The notes beneath the pieces are model-generated. The model ran no database searches. It was not told the DNA's origin and saw nothing but the letters and a program-made list of their open reading frames with translations. A DNA stretch of 41,703 bases from DASWIG01 sp965371445 (lineage in GTDB: Bacteria; Acidobacteriota; Thermoanaerobaculia; Multivoradales; J023). The DNA is taken from assembly GCA_965371445.1 (NCBI GenBank), contig CBDUYN010000083.1, positions 1 through 41,703 of the forward strand, in the 5' to 3' direction. Below, one piece after another: positions 31,907 to 40,639 of this stretch (within the stretch, counting starts at the first letter, position 1; each line of letters begins with the position of its first letter). A program made the translations under genes and the position numbers.

Positions 31907-33841
31907 ATGCAAGAACCCACCCGTTTCGGCAACTACCTGCTCCTTAGAAAGCTCGGCGAGGACCCCCTCGGCGGGACCTACCGAGCTGCCAGGGTCGAAG
32001 GCGAGACCCTCGGCGAGATCGTCTTCCTGAGGATCTTCAGCATCCCGGTGATCGACGCGTCGGCGCTCGTCGCTTCGATGCGCGAATACAGCGCCGTCGC
32101 CTCGCGGCTCAAGGCTCCCGGAGTCACCCACGCCATCGACTGCGGCGCGACGAGCGGTGTCGCCTACACCGCCTACAAGTACTTTACGGGCTGGGACTTA
32201 AAGGAGCTCTTACGGACGTCGAACGCCGGTTTCTCCACCCTGGAAAGGGACCATGCCCTGCTCGTCGCCGAGCGGATCGCCAAGGGCCTCGGCGTCGTCC
32301 ACCAGAGCGATCCGGCGACCGTCCGGCCTTGCCACGGCTTCCTGACGCCGCAAAGCGTGATGCTGACCAGCGAAGGCGAGATCCGGCTGATGGGCTTCGA
32401 GTCGGCGCCCTTCCTCGCCGGCGCCATGGCCCGGGGCCAGCTCTCGGCGGACCTCAAGAGCTATGTCTCGCCCGAGCTCCGCTCGGGGACCGTGGCGAGC
32501 GCCGCCGACGACATCTACGGCCTGGGAGCCATCCTCTGGGAGCTCCTGATGGGCGAGCCGCCCTCGTCCGACGGTGCCGGGATGGCCGCCGAGCTCGCTA
32601 CGGCGAAGATGGCCGACGGCGAGGCCCTGCCAGCCGGGCTCGGCGAGCTCCTGCAGTCAAGCCTCGCCGCCGAACGGGCCCGCACACCGCAGGCCGGCCT
32701 CTGGCACCGGCAGCTCACCGACTGGATGACCCGCAACGAGGTCACGACGACCCATTTCGACCTTGCCTTCTCCGTTCACGAGACGTTTCGCAAGCGGATC
32801 CAGAAGGAGGAGATCGAAGCGGAGAAAACCATCAGCCTGAGCCCCGGGCCGCCGCCAGCGGCGGCCCCGGAGGTGCCGGTGGCCGCGGCCGTACCGGGCC
32901 CGGCGCCGCCTCGGGAAAAAACGGACGGCGTGGTGCCGCCAGCCCGGCGCTGCGGCAAGAGGCTGCTCCTCGGGATCGCCGCCGTGGTGGTCACCACGGC
33001 CATCAGGGGCAGGGTTCTGACGTCGCGCGAGCCCAAGGCCCCGCCGGTGGCAGCTCCGCCGTCGGTGGAGGTCCCGGCTCCCACGCCGGCCGAACCGGCA
33101 CCGTCGGAGGGCCTGCAGCTGGCCGAGCTCGAGCTCAAGCGGCTGGTCCGGGAACGGGCTCAGACGGTCGGCGAGCAGATCTCCGCCGAGTACGACGCAC
33201 AGATCCGCTCTCTCCGAGAACAGCTCCGCGAAGCCCAGATGGCTGAGGCTGAGGCTATGCGCCTGGCGGTGGAAAGCGCGCCGCAACCGGCCCCGCCGGA
33301 GCCGGTGCCGCCGGTCGAGGTCGGAGCTCCGCCGACCGAGCCCGAAGCTCCGCCATCCCAGGACGAAGCTCCGTCGACCGAGCCCCAAGCCTCCGCGGCC
33401 GAGCCCCAAGCCTCCGCGGCCGAGCCCGAAGCCTTGCCGAGGGAGCCCGAGAATCGTCCGCAGGAGACCCTACAGCCGGCAAGCCCACCCCCACCGGTCG
33501 CGACGACGACGGTACCGCCGCCTCCAGCCGCCGCACCGCCCCCGCCATCTCCGCCCGCCCAGGCGCCCGTGGTCGTCCCACCGCGCCGCAAGCGGATGCC
33601 GAAGCCGGTCTATCCTGCCCGGGCGAGACAGCTGAAGCGGGAGGCGACGGTCTTACTCAGGGTCCTGGTCGACACCAACGGCAAGGTGGTGGAGGCCCGG
33701 CCCGTGGTGGAGAAACCCGATCCCTTCGGCTTCGTCCAGTCGGCGGTGCGCGCCGCTCGCAATGCGGTGTTTCAGCCCGCGACGACCGACGGTGTGCCTA
33801 CCAAGATGTGGACCACCGTTGTCATCAGCTTCAAGAACTGA
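31907..33841 (+). CDS. Degenerate Ser/Thr kinase domain fused to a TonB C-terminal domain
   Basis: 644 residues from the ATG at 31907 (GGAGG upstream); a TTG 17 codons earlier is unlikely. About 1-280 has the outline of a Hanks-type kinase: FGNYLLLRKLGEDPLGGTYRA as glycine loop, and SPELRSG plus DDIYGLGAILWELLMGEPP as subdomains VIII-IX. Catalytic residues are lost. The VAIK lysine position reads FLRIF, the HRD loop reads CHGFLTPQSVM, and DFG reads MGFES. A hydrophobic stretch (about 348-363) may cross the membrane. A coiled coil (about 400-455), a Pro/Ala/Glu-rich spacer and a TonB C-terminal domain (about 565-644; MPKPVYPARARQLKREATVL, DTNGKVVEA) follow. Likely a cytoplasmic sensor pseudokinase tied to an envelope-spanning arm. 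Confidence 0.8.
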   Translation: MQEPTRFGNYLLLRKLGEDPLGGTYRAARVEGETLGEIVFLRIFSIPVIDASALVASMREYSAVASRLKAPGVTHAIDCGATSGVAYTAYKYFTGWDLKELLRTSNAGFSTLERDHALLVAERIAKGLGVVHQSDPATVRPCHGFLTPQSVMLTSEGEIRLMGFESAPFLAGAMARGQLSADLKSYVSPELRSGTVASAADDIYGLGAILWELLMGEPPSSDGAGMAAELATAKMADGEALPAGLGELLQSSLAAERARTPQAGLWHRQLTDWMTRNEVTTTHFDLAFSVHETFRKRIQKEEIEAEKTISLSPGPPPAAAPEVPVAAAVPGPAPPREKTDGVVPPARRCGKRLLLGIAAVVVTTAIRGRVLTSREPKAPPVAAPPSVEVPAPTPAEPAPSEGLQLAELELKRLVRERAQTVGEQISAEYDAQIRSLREQLREAQMAEAEAMRLAVESAPQPAPPEPVPPVEVGAPPTEPEAPPSQDEAPSTEPQASAAEPQASAAEPEALPREPENRPQETLQPASPPPPVATTTVPPPPAAAPPPPSPPAQAPVVVPPRRKRMPKPVYPARARQLKREATVLLRVLVDTNGKVVEARPVVEKPDPFGFVQSAVRAARNAVFQPATTDGVPTKMWTTVVISFKN

Positions 33842-33965
33842 CGAGGGATCGGCCCTCGCCGACGGCCGGGCGACGCCAAATCCCGGCACGCGTCTTGCTT
33901 GTCAGAGCCCCAGGGGGACAGCGCCTGTGCACGTCCTCCCGAAATGGTCCTGCCGGAGATTAGGT

Positions 33966-35495
33966 ATGTCGTTGCGCCTGCGTTTGTTCCTCGGTCTAAG
34001 CGGCCTGGTGGCCGCCCTCGTCCTCGCCCAGTGGTGGTGGGTCCACGGCCTGACGCGTGACCTCGCCACCGAGGTCGACATCATCGCCGTCGCCGTCGGC
34101 CGCTCGGTCGTCACCCACCTGACGCTCCGGGAATGCCCGGAGGGCGAGGAATGTCCGGAAGGAGAGAAATTCCAAGGCCGTGTCGTTCGCTACTTCGCCG
34201 CTGACGCGGACATCGAGCCCGCCCAGGAGAGCCCGGAGAGCCATCACGTCTTCGTCACCACAGAGACCCTGGCGCCGGAGGAGGCCGGCGAGGCCGAGGG
34301 GGGCGGGAGCCGCAGCTTCACCTGGCATACCCCACACCGCGTCAGGGTCGTGATCGCTCCGGACAAGGAGAGCGAGCCCCAGGAGTTTTTTTTCAAGGGG
34401 CCGCGCCTGAAACAGCGCTTCCTGAGCCTGGGCGACGCGAGCGAGCGCATCCCGATCCCGAGCGCGGGCTTCAACGAAAAGCTCGAGCGTTTCCGCGAGC
34501 AGCTGCTCCTGGGCTCGATGGGTCTTTTCGGCCTCGGGCTCCTCTTCTCCGCTCTCGTGGCCCAGCGCGTCTCGGCGCCGCTTCGCAAGCTCGCCGACGC
34601 CGCCCGCCAGGTGGGCGACGGGGAGCTCGGGACGCAGGTCGCCCTCACCGGCTCCGGCGAGGTCGCCCAGGCGATCACGGCTTTCAACCAGATGTCGAGC
34701 GAGCTCCAGGTGCTCGACGAGCGGACCCGCGAGCTTCGCGCCCGTCGGCACCTCGGCGAGATCGGCGAGATCGCCCGGGGGCTCGCCCACACCCTGCGAA
34801 ACCCTCTGAACGCCCTGGGCCTCTCGGTCGAGGAGCTGGCCGCGCAAGCGCCCGGCGCGGCCGGCGCGCTCGCCGAATCGGCGCGGCGCCAGATCCGGCG
34901 CATCGACCATTCGATCCGCTCTTTCCTCGTCCTGGCGAGCCAGGGCGGCGCCGGAGTGAGCGAGGTGGCGCTCGGAGAGCTCGTCCAGGACGTCGCCCTC
35001 GAAGCCCTCCAGGACGCCCGCGGCAGGGTTCGCCTCGACGTCGACGAGGACGACGAGGGCACGCCGCGCCTGCGGGCCGTCGAGCCGGAGCTTCGGGCCG
35101 TCGTCCAGGCCCTCGTCGTCAACGCCGTCGAGGCCAGTGGCGAGGGGGATACGGTGAGCGTCCGGGTCCGGGGTACCGGAGAGCCGGGACGAGCACGAAT
35201 GGAGGTCGTAGACCAGGGTCCGGGGCTCCCGGCCGAGGTCCGCGAACGGCTCTTCACCCCGCATCTGACGACCAAGGCCAACGGTTCCGGCATGGGACTT
35301 TTTCTGGCCCACCGCATCGCCACCACTCGCTACGGCGGCAGCCTGGAGCTCGAAGAGACGGAGGACGGCCGCGGCGTCCGGGCGGTCCTCGAGCTGGGGT
35401 CGCGTAACGAGGAGCTCGACAATGTCCCCCTCGGGGGATCAAGGGGGGGAAACAATGTCCCCCTCGGGGGATCAAGGGGGGGAAACAATGTCTGA
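33966..35495 (+). CDS. Membrane sensor histidine kinase
   Basis: About 509 residues from the ATG at 33966. Membrane helices near 7-28 and 180-202 flank a periplasmic sensor part with an acidic repeat (ECPEGEECPEGEKFQ). A HAMP domain follows (about 200-255), then the dimerisation/phosphoacceptor helix with H275 in ARGLAHTLRNPLNALGLS; the usual HE is HT here. The ATPase domain has an N box (VVNAVEASGEGD), a G1 box (DQGPGLP) and a G2 box (GSGMGLFLA). The C-terminus is extended by two copies of an 11-residue unit read from the 33-bp repeat (PLGGSRGGNNV). The stop overlaps the regulator start by 8 bp; the two form an operon and a two-component pair. The signal is unknown. Confidence 0.88.
   Translation: MSLRLRLFLGLSGLVAALVLAQWWWVHGLTRDLATEVDIIAVAVGRSVVTHLTLRECPEGEECPEGEKFQGRVVRYFAADADIEPAQESPESHHVFVTTETLAPEEAGEAEGGGSRSFTWHTPHRVRVVIAPDKESEPQEFFFKGPRLKQRFLSLGDASERIPIPSAGFNEKLERFREQLLLGSMGLFGLGLLFSALVAQRVSAPLRKLADAARQVGDGELGTQVALTGSGEVAQAITAFNQMSSELQVLDERTRELRARRHLGEIGEIARGLAHTLRNPLNALGLSVEELAAQAPGAAGALAESARRQIRRIDHSIRSFLVLASQGGAGVSEVALGELVQDVALEALQDARGRVRLDVDEDDEGTPRLRAVEPELRAVVQALVVNAVEASGEGDTVSVRVRGTGEPGRARMEVVDQGPGLPAEVRERLFTPHLTTKANGSGMGLFLAHRIATTRYGGSLELEETEDGRGVRAVLELGSRNEELDNVPLGGSRGGNNVPLGGSRGGNNV
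35420..35492 (+). repeat. 33-bp tandem repeat, 2.2 copies, at the kinase/regulator gene overlap
   Basis: Units at 35420-35452 and 35453-35485 plus the 7-base remnant CAATGTC (35486-35492). Each unit holds a CCCCCTCGGGGG hairpin followed by ATCAAGGGGGGG and AAACAATG. The unit is 11 codons, open in both overlapping reading frames. A diverged copy set lies at 41649. Removing the two units restores a simple GAGGAG-CTCGACA-ATGTCTGA junction, so they look inserted. Confidence 0.88.
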
Positions 35496-36849
35496 GGGCG
35501 AGCGCCGCATCCTGGTGGTCGAGGACGACGCCGACCAGCGCCAGCTCGTGGCCTCGATCCTGAGGTCCCAGAAGTACCTGGTGTCGGAGGCGGAGTCCCT
35601 GGCCGAAGCCCGCGACGCCCTCGCCCGCACGAGCGTCGACCTGGTGCTTTCCGACTGGAAGCTCCCCGACGGCGACGGGCGCACGCTCCTCGACGAGGTC
35701 CGTTCCGGCTGGCCCCAGGCGGCCTTCATCATGGTAACCGCCTACGGCACGATCGCCCGCGCCGTCGACGCCGTCCGCGCCGGCGCCGACGACTACCTGG
35801 CGAAGCCCTTCGAGCGCCAGGCTCTCCTCCTGGCGCTTGAAAAATCGCTCCGGTCGCGCCACCTGGAGGACGAGAACCGGCGCCTGGCGGCCGAGCTCGG
35901 CGAGCGCGACCGGCTGGTCGACCTCGTCGGCCGGGCGCCCTCGATGCAGCGGCTCTATCGGCGGGTCGAAAAGCTCGCGACGACCGACGCGACCGTGCTC
36001 GTGACAGGCGAGTCGGGCACCGGCAAGGAGCTGGCGGCGCGCGCCCTCCATGCGCTCTCTCGCCGCGCCGCGGGCGAGTTCGTGGCGGTCAACTGCGCGG
36101 CGGTGCCCGAGGGTCTGATCGAGTCGGAGTTCTTCGGCGTCGAAAGGGGAGCCTTTACGGGCGCCGATCGTTCGCGGCCGGGCAAGTTCGAGGCCGCTCA
36201 CGGCGGCACCCTCTTCCTCGACGAGGTCGGGGAGCTGTCGCTTTCCGTGCAGCCCAAGCTCCTGCGCGTCCTCCAGGAGGCCCGGGTGACCCACGTCGGC
36301 GGCAACCGCGAGACGGCGACCGACGTGCGCCTGATCGCCGCCACCAACCGCGACCTCGCCGCCGACGTGGCGGCGGGGAATTTCCGCGAGGACCTCTACT
36401 ACCGGTTGAACGTGGTGCCGGTCCAGATGCCGGCGCTGCGCGAGCGCCGCGAGGACATCCCACGCCTCGTCGACCACTTCGCCCGCCGCACGGCGCGGCG
36501 CCACGGGGTCCGCGTCGAGCCCTTTCCGCCGCGCCTCATGAAGCGGCTGCTCGACTACGGCTGGCCGGGCAACGTCCGCCAGCTGGCGAACGTGGTCGAG
36601 CGCCTGGTGCTCCTGGCCGAGGACGGCCGGGCCTCGGTCGACGACCTGCCCGAGGAGATGAGCGAAAGCCGGCGCCTCACGAACGGCTTCAAGCTCCCCG
36701 CGGAGGGCCTTTCCTGGGAGGCGCACGAGGCGAGCTGCCTGCGCCAGGCGCTGGAAGCCGCCAGCGGCAACCGGGCGCAGGCGGCCCGGCTGCTCGACTT
36801 GCCCTACAAGGCCTTCCTCTACCGGCTGGAGAAACATTCCCTCGCCTGA
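35488..36849 (+). CDS. NtrC-family sigma-54-dependent response regulator
   Basis: 453 residues from the ATG at 35488, where receiver homology begins (MSEGERRILVVEDD); two more in-frame ATGs 33 and 66 bp upstream come from the tandem repeat. Receiver (1-120) with D56 in VLSDWKLPDGDG and the K in YLAKPF. AAA+ domain (about 145-375) with GESGTGKE, the sigma-54 contact GAFTGA, and FLDEVGELS. The C-terminal Fis-type helix-turn-helix is ALEAASGNRAQAARLLDL. It activates sigma-54 promoters after phosphorylation by the adjacent histidine kinase. No -24/-12 element was recognised in the window. Hairpin and repeat structures follow the stop. Confidence 0.92.
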   Translation: MSEGERRILVVEDDADQRQLVASILRSQKYLVSEAESLAEARDALARTSVDLVLSDWKLPDGDGRTLLDEVRSGWPQAAFIMVTAYGTIARAVDAVRAGADDYLAKPFERQALLLALEKSLRSRHLEDENRRLAAELGERDRLVDLVGRAPSMQRLYRRVEKLATTDATVLVTGESGTGKELAARALHALSRRAAGEFVAVNCAAVPEGLIESEFFGVERGAFTGADRSRPGKFEAAHGGTLFLDEVGELSLSVQPKLLRVLQEARVTHVGGNRETATDVRLIAATNRDLAADVAAGNFREDLYYRLNVVPVQMPALRERREDIPRLVDHFARRTARRHGVRVEPFPPRLMKRLLDYGWPGNVRQLANVVERLVLLAEDGRASVDDLPEEMSESRRLTNGFKLPAEGLSWEAHEASCLRQALEAASGNRAQAARLLDLPYKAFLYRLEKHSLA

Positions 36850-36862
36850 TTTGGGGAACCGT

Positions 36863-36890
36863 CTCCCCATTTGGGGAGCCTGCCTTGTCT
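36863..36890 (+). terminator. Probable terminator of the two-component operon
   Basis: Hairpin CTCCCC / ATTT loop / GGGGAG at 36863-36878, 14 bp after the stop, followed by a T-rich run (CCTTGTCTTTG). An alternative pairing with GGGGA at 36853-36857 is possible. Confidence 0.5.
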
Positions 36891-36893
36891 TTG

Positions 36894-36940
36894 TCTTCCA
36901 CTGGGAGCGCCGGCGGGACGCCGGCGCTCCCAGTGGAAGA
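36894..36940. repeat. Perfect 22-bp inverted repeat with 3-bp centre
   Basis: Arms 36894-36915 and 36919-36940 are exact reverse complements around GGA; core GGGAGCGCCGGC. It lies between the regulator and the secreted acidic protein. It resembles REP-like intergenic palindromes of GC-rich genomes and may stabilise or end transcripts. Confidence 0.85.
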
Positions 36941-37047
36941 CTGGCACGCTAGTTGCTATCTCCCATCCCAGACGACAATCCGCCCGCTCCCGGTGAGCGG
37001 CGCGGTAGAATCGACCCGCAAAAGAGACCCCAAGGAGGAATGCCCCC

Positions 37048-37836
37048 ATGAACAAGACCCGCATCCTGACGGCTTTGACCTGCATCCTACTCCTCGCCGC
37101 CGCCGCGAGCTTCGCCCACGAGGTCCACGAGAAGCACAAGATCGTCTTGAAGCTCGACGCGGGCGACGGCTTGCTCGAGCTCGACCTCTCCGGCCTCGAG
37201 GTCGGCGAGTCGAAGCAGCTTCTCACCGACGACGGCAAGGAAGTCGTCGTCACCCGGCAAGAGGACGGTTACAAGATCGACGTCGACGGCAAGGAGCTCC
37301 ATGTCGCTTCCTTCGCTCACGACTACACCTTCGACGACGCCAAGGCCAAGGTCTTCATCTCCGAGGGCGGCGACGTCGTGAAGCTCAAGGGAGCAGGACA
37401 TCACGTCTGGATCTCCGACGACTGCGAGGACTGCGAGGTCCACAAGATCGTGATCGGCGAGGGCGGCGAGGGCGAGCACGTCTGGATCTCGGCCGACGAA
37501 GAGTCGGTCGGGGACGTCCGGAAGATCATGATCCGCCGGCTCGGCGAAGGCGAAGGCGAGCACGAGATGGAAGTCCACGTGATCGGCGGCCACGACGGCG
37601 AAGGCCTGCACATGATCACGAGCGACGCCGAAGGCCACTCCGGCCACCACGCCCTGCGGAGCTTCGCCGTGAAGGCCGAGAGCGCCGCCGACCGGCTCGC
37701 CGAATCCGGCCTCCTCGACGAGCTCGACGAAGAGAGCCGGGAGAAAATTCTCGACTTCCTGAGGGAGGGCGAGCCCAAGGTCGTCCGCGTCAAAGTCGTC
37801 GTCGCCGGCGACGACGAGGAGGAAGAGGACGAGTAA
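37048..37836 (+). CDS. Secreted acidic protein of unknown function
   Basis: 262 residues with AAGGAGG upstream of the ATG. A clear signal peptide (1-23, ending AAASFA) leads to a strongly acidic mature protein. It has an imperfect internal repeat around HHVWISDDCEDCEV and EHVWISADEESVGDV (about residues 117-165), with one C-x2-C pair, many His/Glu, and a Glu/Asp-rich C-terminus (VVAGDDEEEEDE). Helical segments occupy about 210-245. Not recognised as a named family. The beta-rich HVWIS/KIVIGEG repeats and acidic/His clusters would suit metal or cation binding in the periplasm; that is inference. A -10-like TAGAAT lies upstream and a hairpin terminator follows, so it is probably monocistronic. 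Confidence 0.72.
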   Translation: MNKTRILTALTCILLLAAAASFAHEVHEKHKIVLKLDAGDGLLELDLSGLEVGESKQLLTDDGKEVVVTRQEDGYKIDVDGKELHVASFAHDYTFDDAKAKVFISEGGDVVKLKGAGHHVWISDDCEDCEVHKIVIGEGGEGEHVWISADEESVGDVRKIMIRRLGEGEGEHEMEVHVIGGHDGEGLHMITSDAEGHSGHHALRSFAVKAESAADRLAESGLLDELDEESREKILDFLREGEPKVVRVKVVVAGDDEEEEDE

Positions 37837-37862
37837 AGCGCGTCGTGCGCCAAGAGCTCTGG

Positions 37863-37902
37863 GACGCCGCGGGAGCTTGCCTGCCGCGGCGTCTTCTCGT
37901 TT
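37863..37902 (+). terminator. Intrinsic-type terminator after the acidic protein gene
   Basis: Arms GACGCCGCGG (37863-37872) and CCGCGGCGTC (37884-37893) with an 11-base loop, followed by TTCTCGTTT. It is 27 bp after the stop and upstream of the pgk promoter region. Confidence 0.65.
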
Positions 37903-37919
37903 CGACCTCCGGTTGGGGT

Positions 37920-37949
37920 TTGCGAGGGGTGATCGAGGTATGGTAGAAC
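37920..37949 (+). promoter_or_regulatory. Candidate promoter of the pgk-tpiA-secG operon
   Basis: TTGCGA (37920-37925) and TAGAAC (37944-37949), 18 bp apart and 27 bp before the ATG. It lies directly after the terminator of the preceding gene. Moderate match only. Confidence 0.4.
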
Positions 37950-37976
37950 CCTCTGACGATCCGGAGCCCTCTTGAC

Positions 37977-39187
37977 ATGTCATCGCTGAGCACCCTCGAC
38001 GATCTTTCGCCCGCCGACCTCACAGGCCGCCGCGTCTTCGTACGGGTCGACTTCAACGTGCCTCTACAAGACGGCAAGGTGCTCGACACCACCCGCCTGG
38101 AGGAGGCGCTGCCGACGATTCGCGAGCTTGCCGGCGCGGGCGCGCGGGTGATCCTCGCCTCCCACTGTGGCCGTCCCAAGGGCGAGGTGAAGCCCGAGTG
38201 GAGCCTGCGGCCGGTGGCGAGCCGGCTGGCCGAGCTCCTCGACGCGCCGGTGAGCTTTGCCAACGACTGCGTCGGAGAGGAGGCCCGGAGCCGTGTCGAC
38301 ACCCTGGCTCCCGGCGGCGTCTGCCTGCTCGAGAACGTCCGTTTCCACGGCGGCGAGACCCAAAACGACCCGGCGCTCGCGGCGGCCCTGGCGTCGCTCG
38401 CCGACCTTTTCGTCGGCGACGCGTTCGGCAGCGTCCACCGGGCCCACGCCTCGGTGGTCGGCGTCGCCGAAAGGCTCGACAAGAGAGTGGCCGGCCGCCT
38501 CGTGGTGCGCGAGGTCGAGGCCCTCGGCCGGCTCCTCGGCGAGCCCGAGCGTCCCTTCGTGGGCATCCTCGGCGGCGCCAAGGTCGAGGGCAAGATCGAC
38601 ACCTTGACCAACCTCCTGCCGCGCCTCGACGTCCTGCTCCTGGGCGGCGGCATGGCCAACACCTTCCTCGCCGCCGGCGGACGCGACCTCGCCGACTCCC
38701 TGGTGGAGAAAGAGCGGCTGGATCTCGCCCGCGAGATCCTGGCCCAGACCGAGGCGTCGTCGACCGAGGTGGTGTTGCCGGACGACGTCATCGTCACCGA
38801 CGACCTCAAGAATCCGGAGCTCATCCTGAGCGTCCCGCTCACCGCGGAGGGCAACCCGCTGCCCAAAGGGACGATGGCGGTCGACATCGGCGAGAGAACC
38901 CGCCAGCGCTTCGCGGAGCGCTGCCGCGGAGCGCGTACCCTCTTCTGGAACGGACCTCTGGGGGTTTTTGAGCGTCCCCCTTTCGATCGGGGAACCCAGG
39001 CGGTGGCCACGAGCCTCGGCGAGTGCGAGGGCTTCACGGTGATCGGTGGCGGCGAGACCGTCGCCGCGGTCCGCCGGGCGGGGCTCCACGAGAAGATGAG
39101 CCATGTGTCGACCGGGGGCGGCGCCTCCCTGGAGCTCCTGGCCGGCAAAACCCTGCCGGGGGTTGCGGTCCTCGAGAAGGAGGCTCT

Positions 39188-39191
<4 letters not shown>
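37977..39191 (+). CDS. pgk: Phosphoglycerate kinase
   Basis: 404 residues. It interconverts 1,3-bisphosphoglycerate + ADP and 3-phosphoglycerate + ATP in glycolysis/gluconeogenesis. Seen are FVRVDFNVPLQDGK at the N-terminus, ASHCGRPKGEVKPEWSL (usually SHLGRPKG; Leu is Cys here), LLENVRFHGGETQND, GILGGAKVEGKIDTL, and the nucleotide site NGPLGVFERPPFDRGT and IGGGETVAAV with STGGGASLELL. Length is normal. The ATG lies inside a palindrome, TGACATGTCA. The stop overlaps the tpiA start by 4 bp, giving tight coupling of consecutive glycolytic enzymes. Confidence 0.96.
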
Positions 39192-39952
<761 letters not shown>

Positions 39953-40010
39953 AGAGCCGCCGCGGCCGTCTGGCGTCCCCAAGTAGATCCCCGAGAGTCT
40001 GGAGTCACCC

Positions 40011-40442
40011 ATGTCATTTTTCCTCCATACGATTCACGTCTTGACGTGCCTCTTCCTGATCCTCGTCGTGCTGCTTCAGCAGGGCAAGGGTGCCGACCTG
40101 TCGGTCTTCGGCGGCGGCGGCACGATGACGGCGTTCGGCGCGCGCGGCGCCGCTTCGCTGCTGCACAAGCTCACCGTAGGCGGTTTTATCCTCTTTACCA
40201 TCACGACGCTCGCCATCGGAGCCTTCCAGAAGCAGGGCGCCTCGGTGGTGGGCGACATCCCGGCGGTCGAGGCCGAGGCCGAAACCGAAGAGGCCGCACC
40301 GGCGACGGGTGAAGGCGGCGAAGCCGACGAGCCGGCCGAGCCGGCAGCCGGTGCCCTGCCGGAGGCCGAAGATCCGTCGATCACCGCTACCGGCGCGACC
40401 GACTCCGAGAACCCGGCGGAGGGCGAAGGATCGGGCAACTGA
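40011..40442 (+). CDS. secG: Preprotein translocase subunit SecG with acidic tail
   Basis: 143 residues. SecG assists SecYEG protein export. Two membrane helices (about 3-22 and 52-72) flank the conserved cytoplasmic loop VVLLQQGKGADLSVFGGGG and GARGAASLLHKLT. Beyond residue 75 comes an extended Glu/Ala/Pro-rich tail, common in acidobacterial and related SecG but dispensable in E. coli. It lies 58 bp after tpiA; the order pgk-tpiA-secG followed by tRNA-Leu is a frequent bacterial arrangement. Confidence 0.93.
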   Translation: MSFFLHTIHVLTCLFLILVVLLQQGKGADLSVFGGGGTMTAFGARGAASLLHKLTVGGFILFTITTLAIGAFQKQGASVVGDIPAVEAEAETEEAAPATGEGGEADEPAEPAAGALPEAEDPSITATGATDSENPAEGEGSGN

Positions 40443-40472
40443 GGACGATGACCCTCTTGCATCGCCGTCCTC
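40441..40472 (+). terminator. Imperfect hairpin after secG
   Basis: GAGGACG (40441-40447) can pair with CGTCCTC (40466-40472), or with a shifted inner CGATG/CATCG pairing. Followed by ACTTTG. It overlaps the -35 of the tRNA promoter, so its role as terminator is uncertain. Confidence 0.35.
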
Positions 40473-40487
40473 ACTTTGTAGTAGACT
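40457..40487 (+). promoter_or_regulatory. Candidate promoter for tRNA-Leu
   Basis: TTGCAT (40457-40462) and TAGACT (40482-40487) at 19 bp, or TAGTAG at 16 bp. The -10 ends 13 bases before the mature tRNA 5' end. Confidence 0.4.
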
Positions 40488-40500
40488 GTCCGCCCGTCGT

Positions 40501-40585
40501 GCCGAAGTGGCGGAAATGGTAGACGCGCACGGTTGAGGGCCGTGTGGGGCGACCCGTGCCGGTTCAAGTCCGGCCTTCGGCACCA
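40501..40585 (+). tRNA. tRNA-Leu, anticodon GAG
   Basis: Acceptor stem GCCGAAG (40501-40507) pairs with CTTCGGC (40575-40581), followed by encoded ACCA. The anticodon arm is CACGG / TTGAGGG loop / CCGTG, with anticodon GAG at 40535-40537. A long variable arm (GGGGCGACCC) marks a class II tRNA. The T arm is GCCGG / TTCAAGT / CCGGC. It reads CUC and CUU codons. Confidence 0.96.
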
Positions 40586-40639
40586 TTGCTTTCCCTCATC
40601 TTGCCGCAAGAAGCCAGAATCTGGCGGACATCGTCCGAT

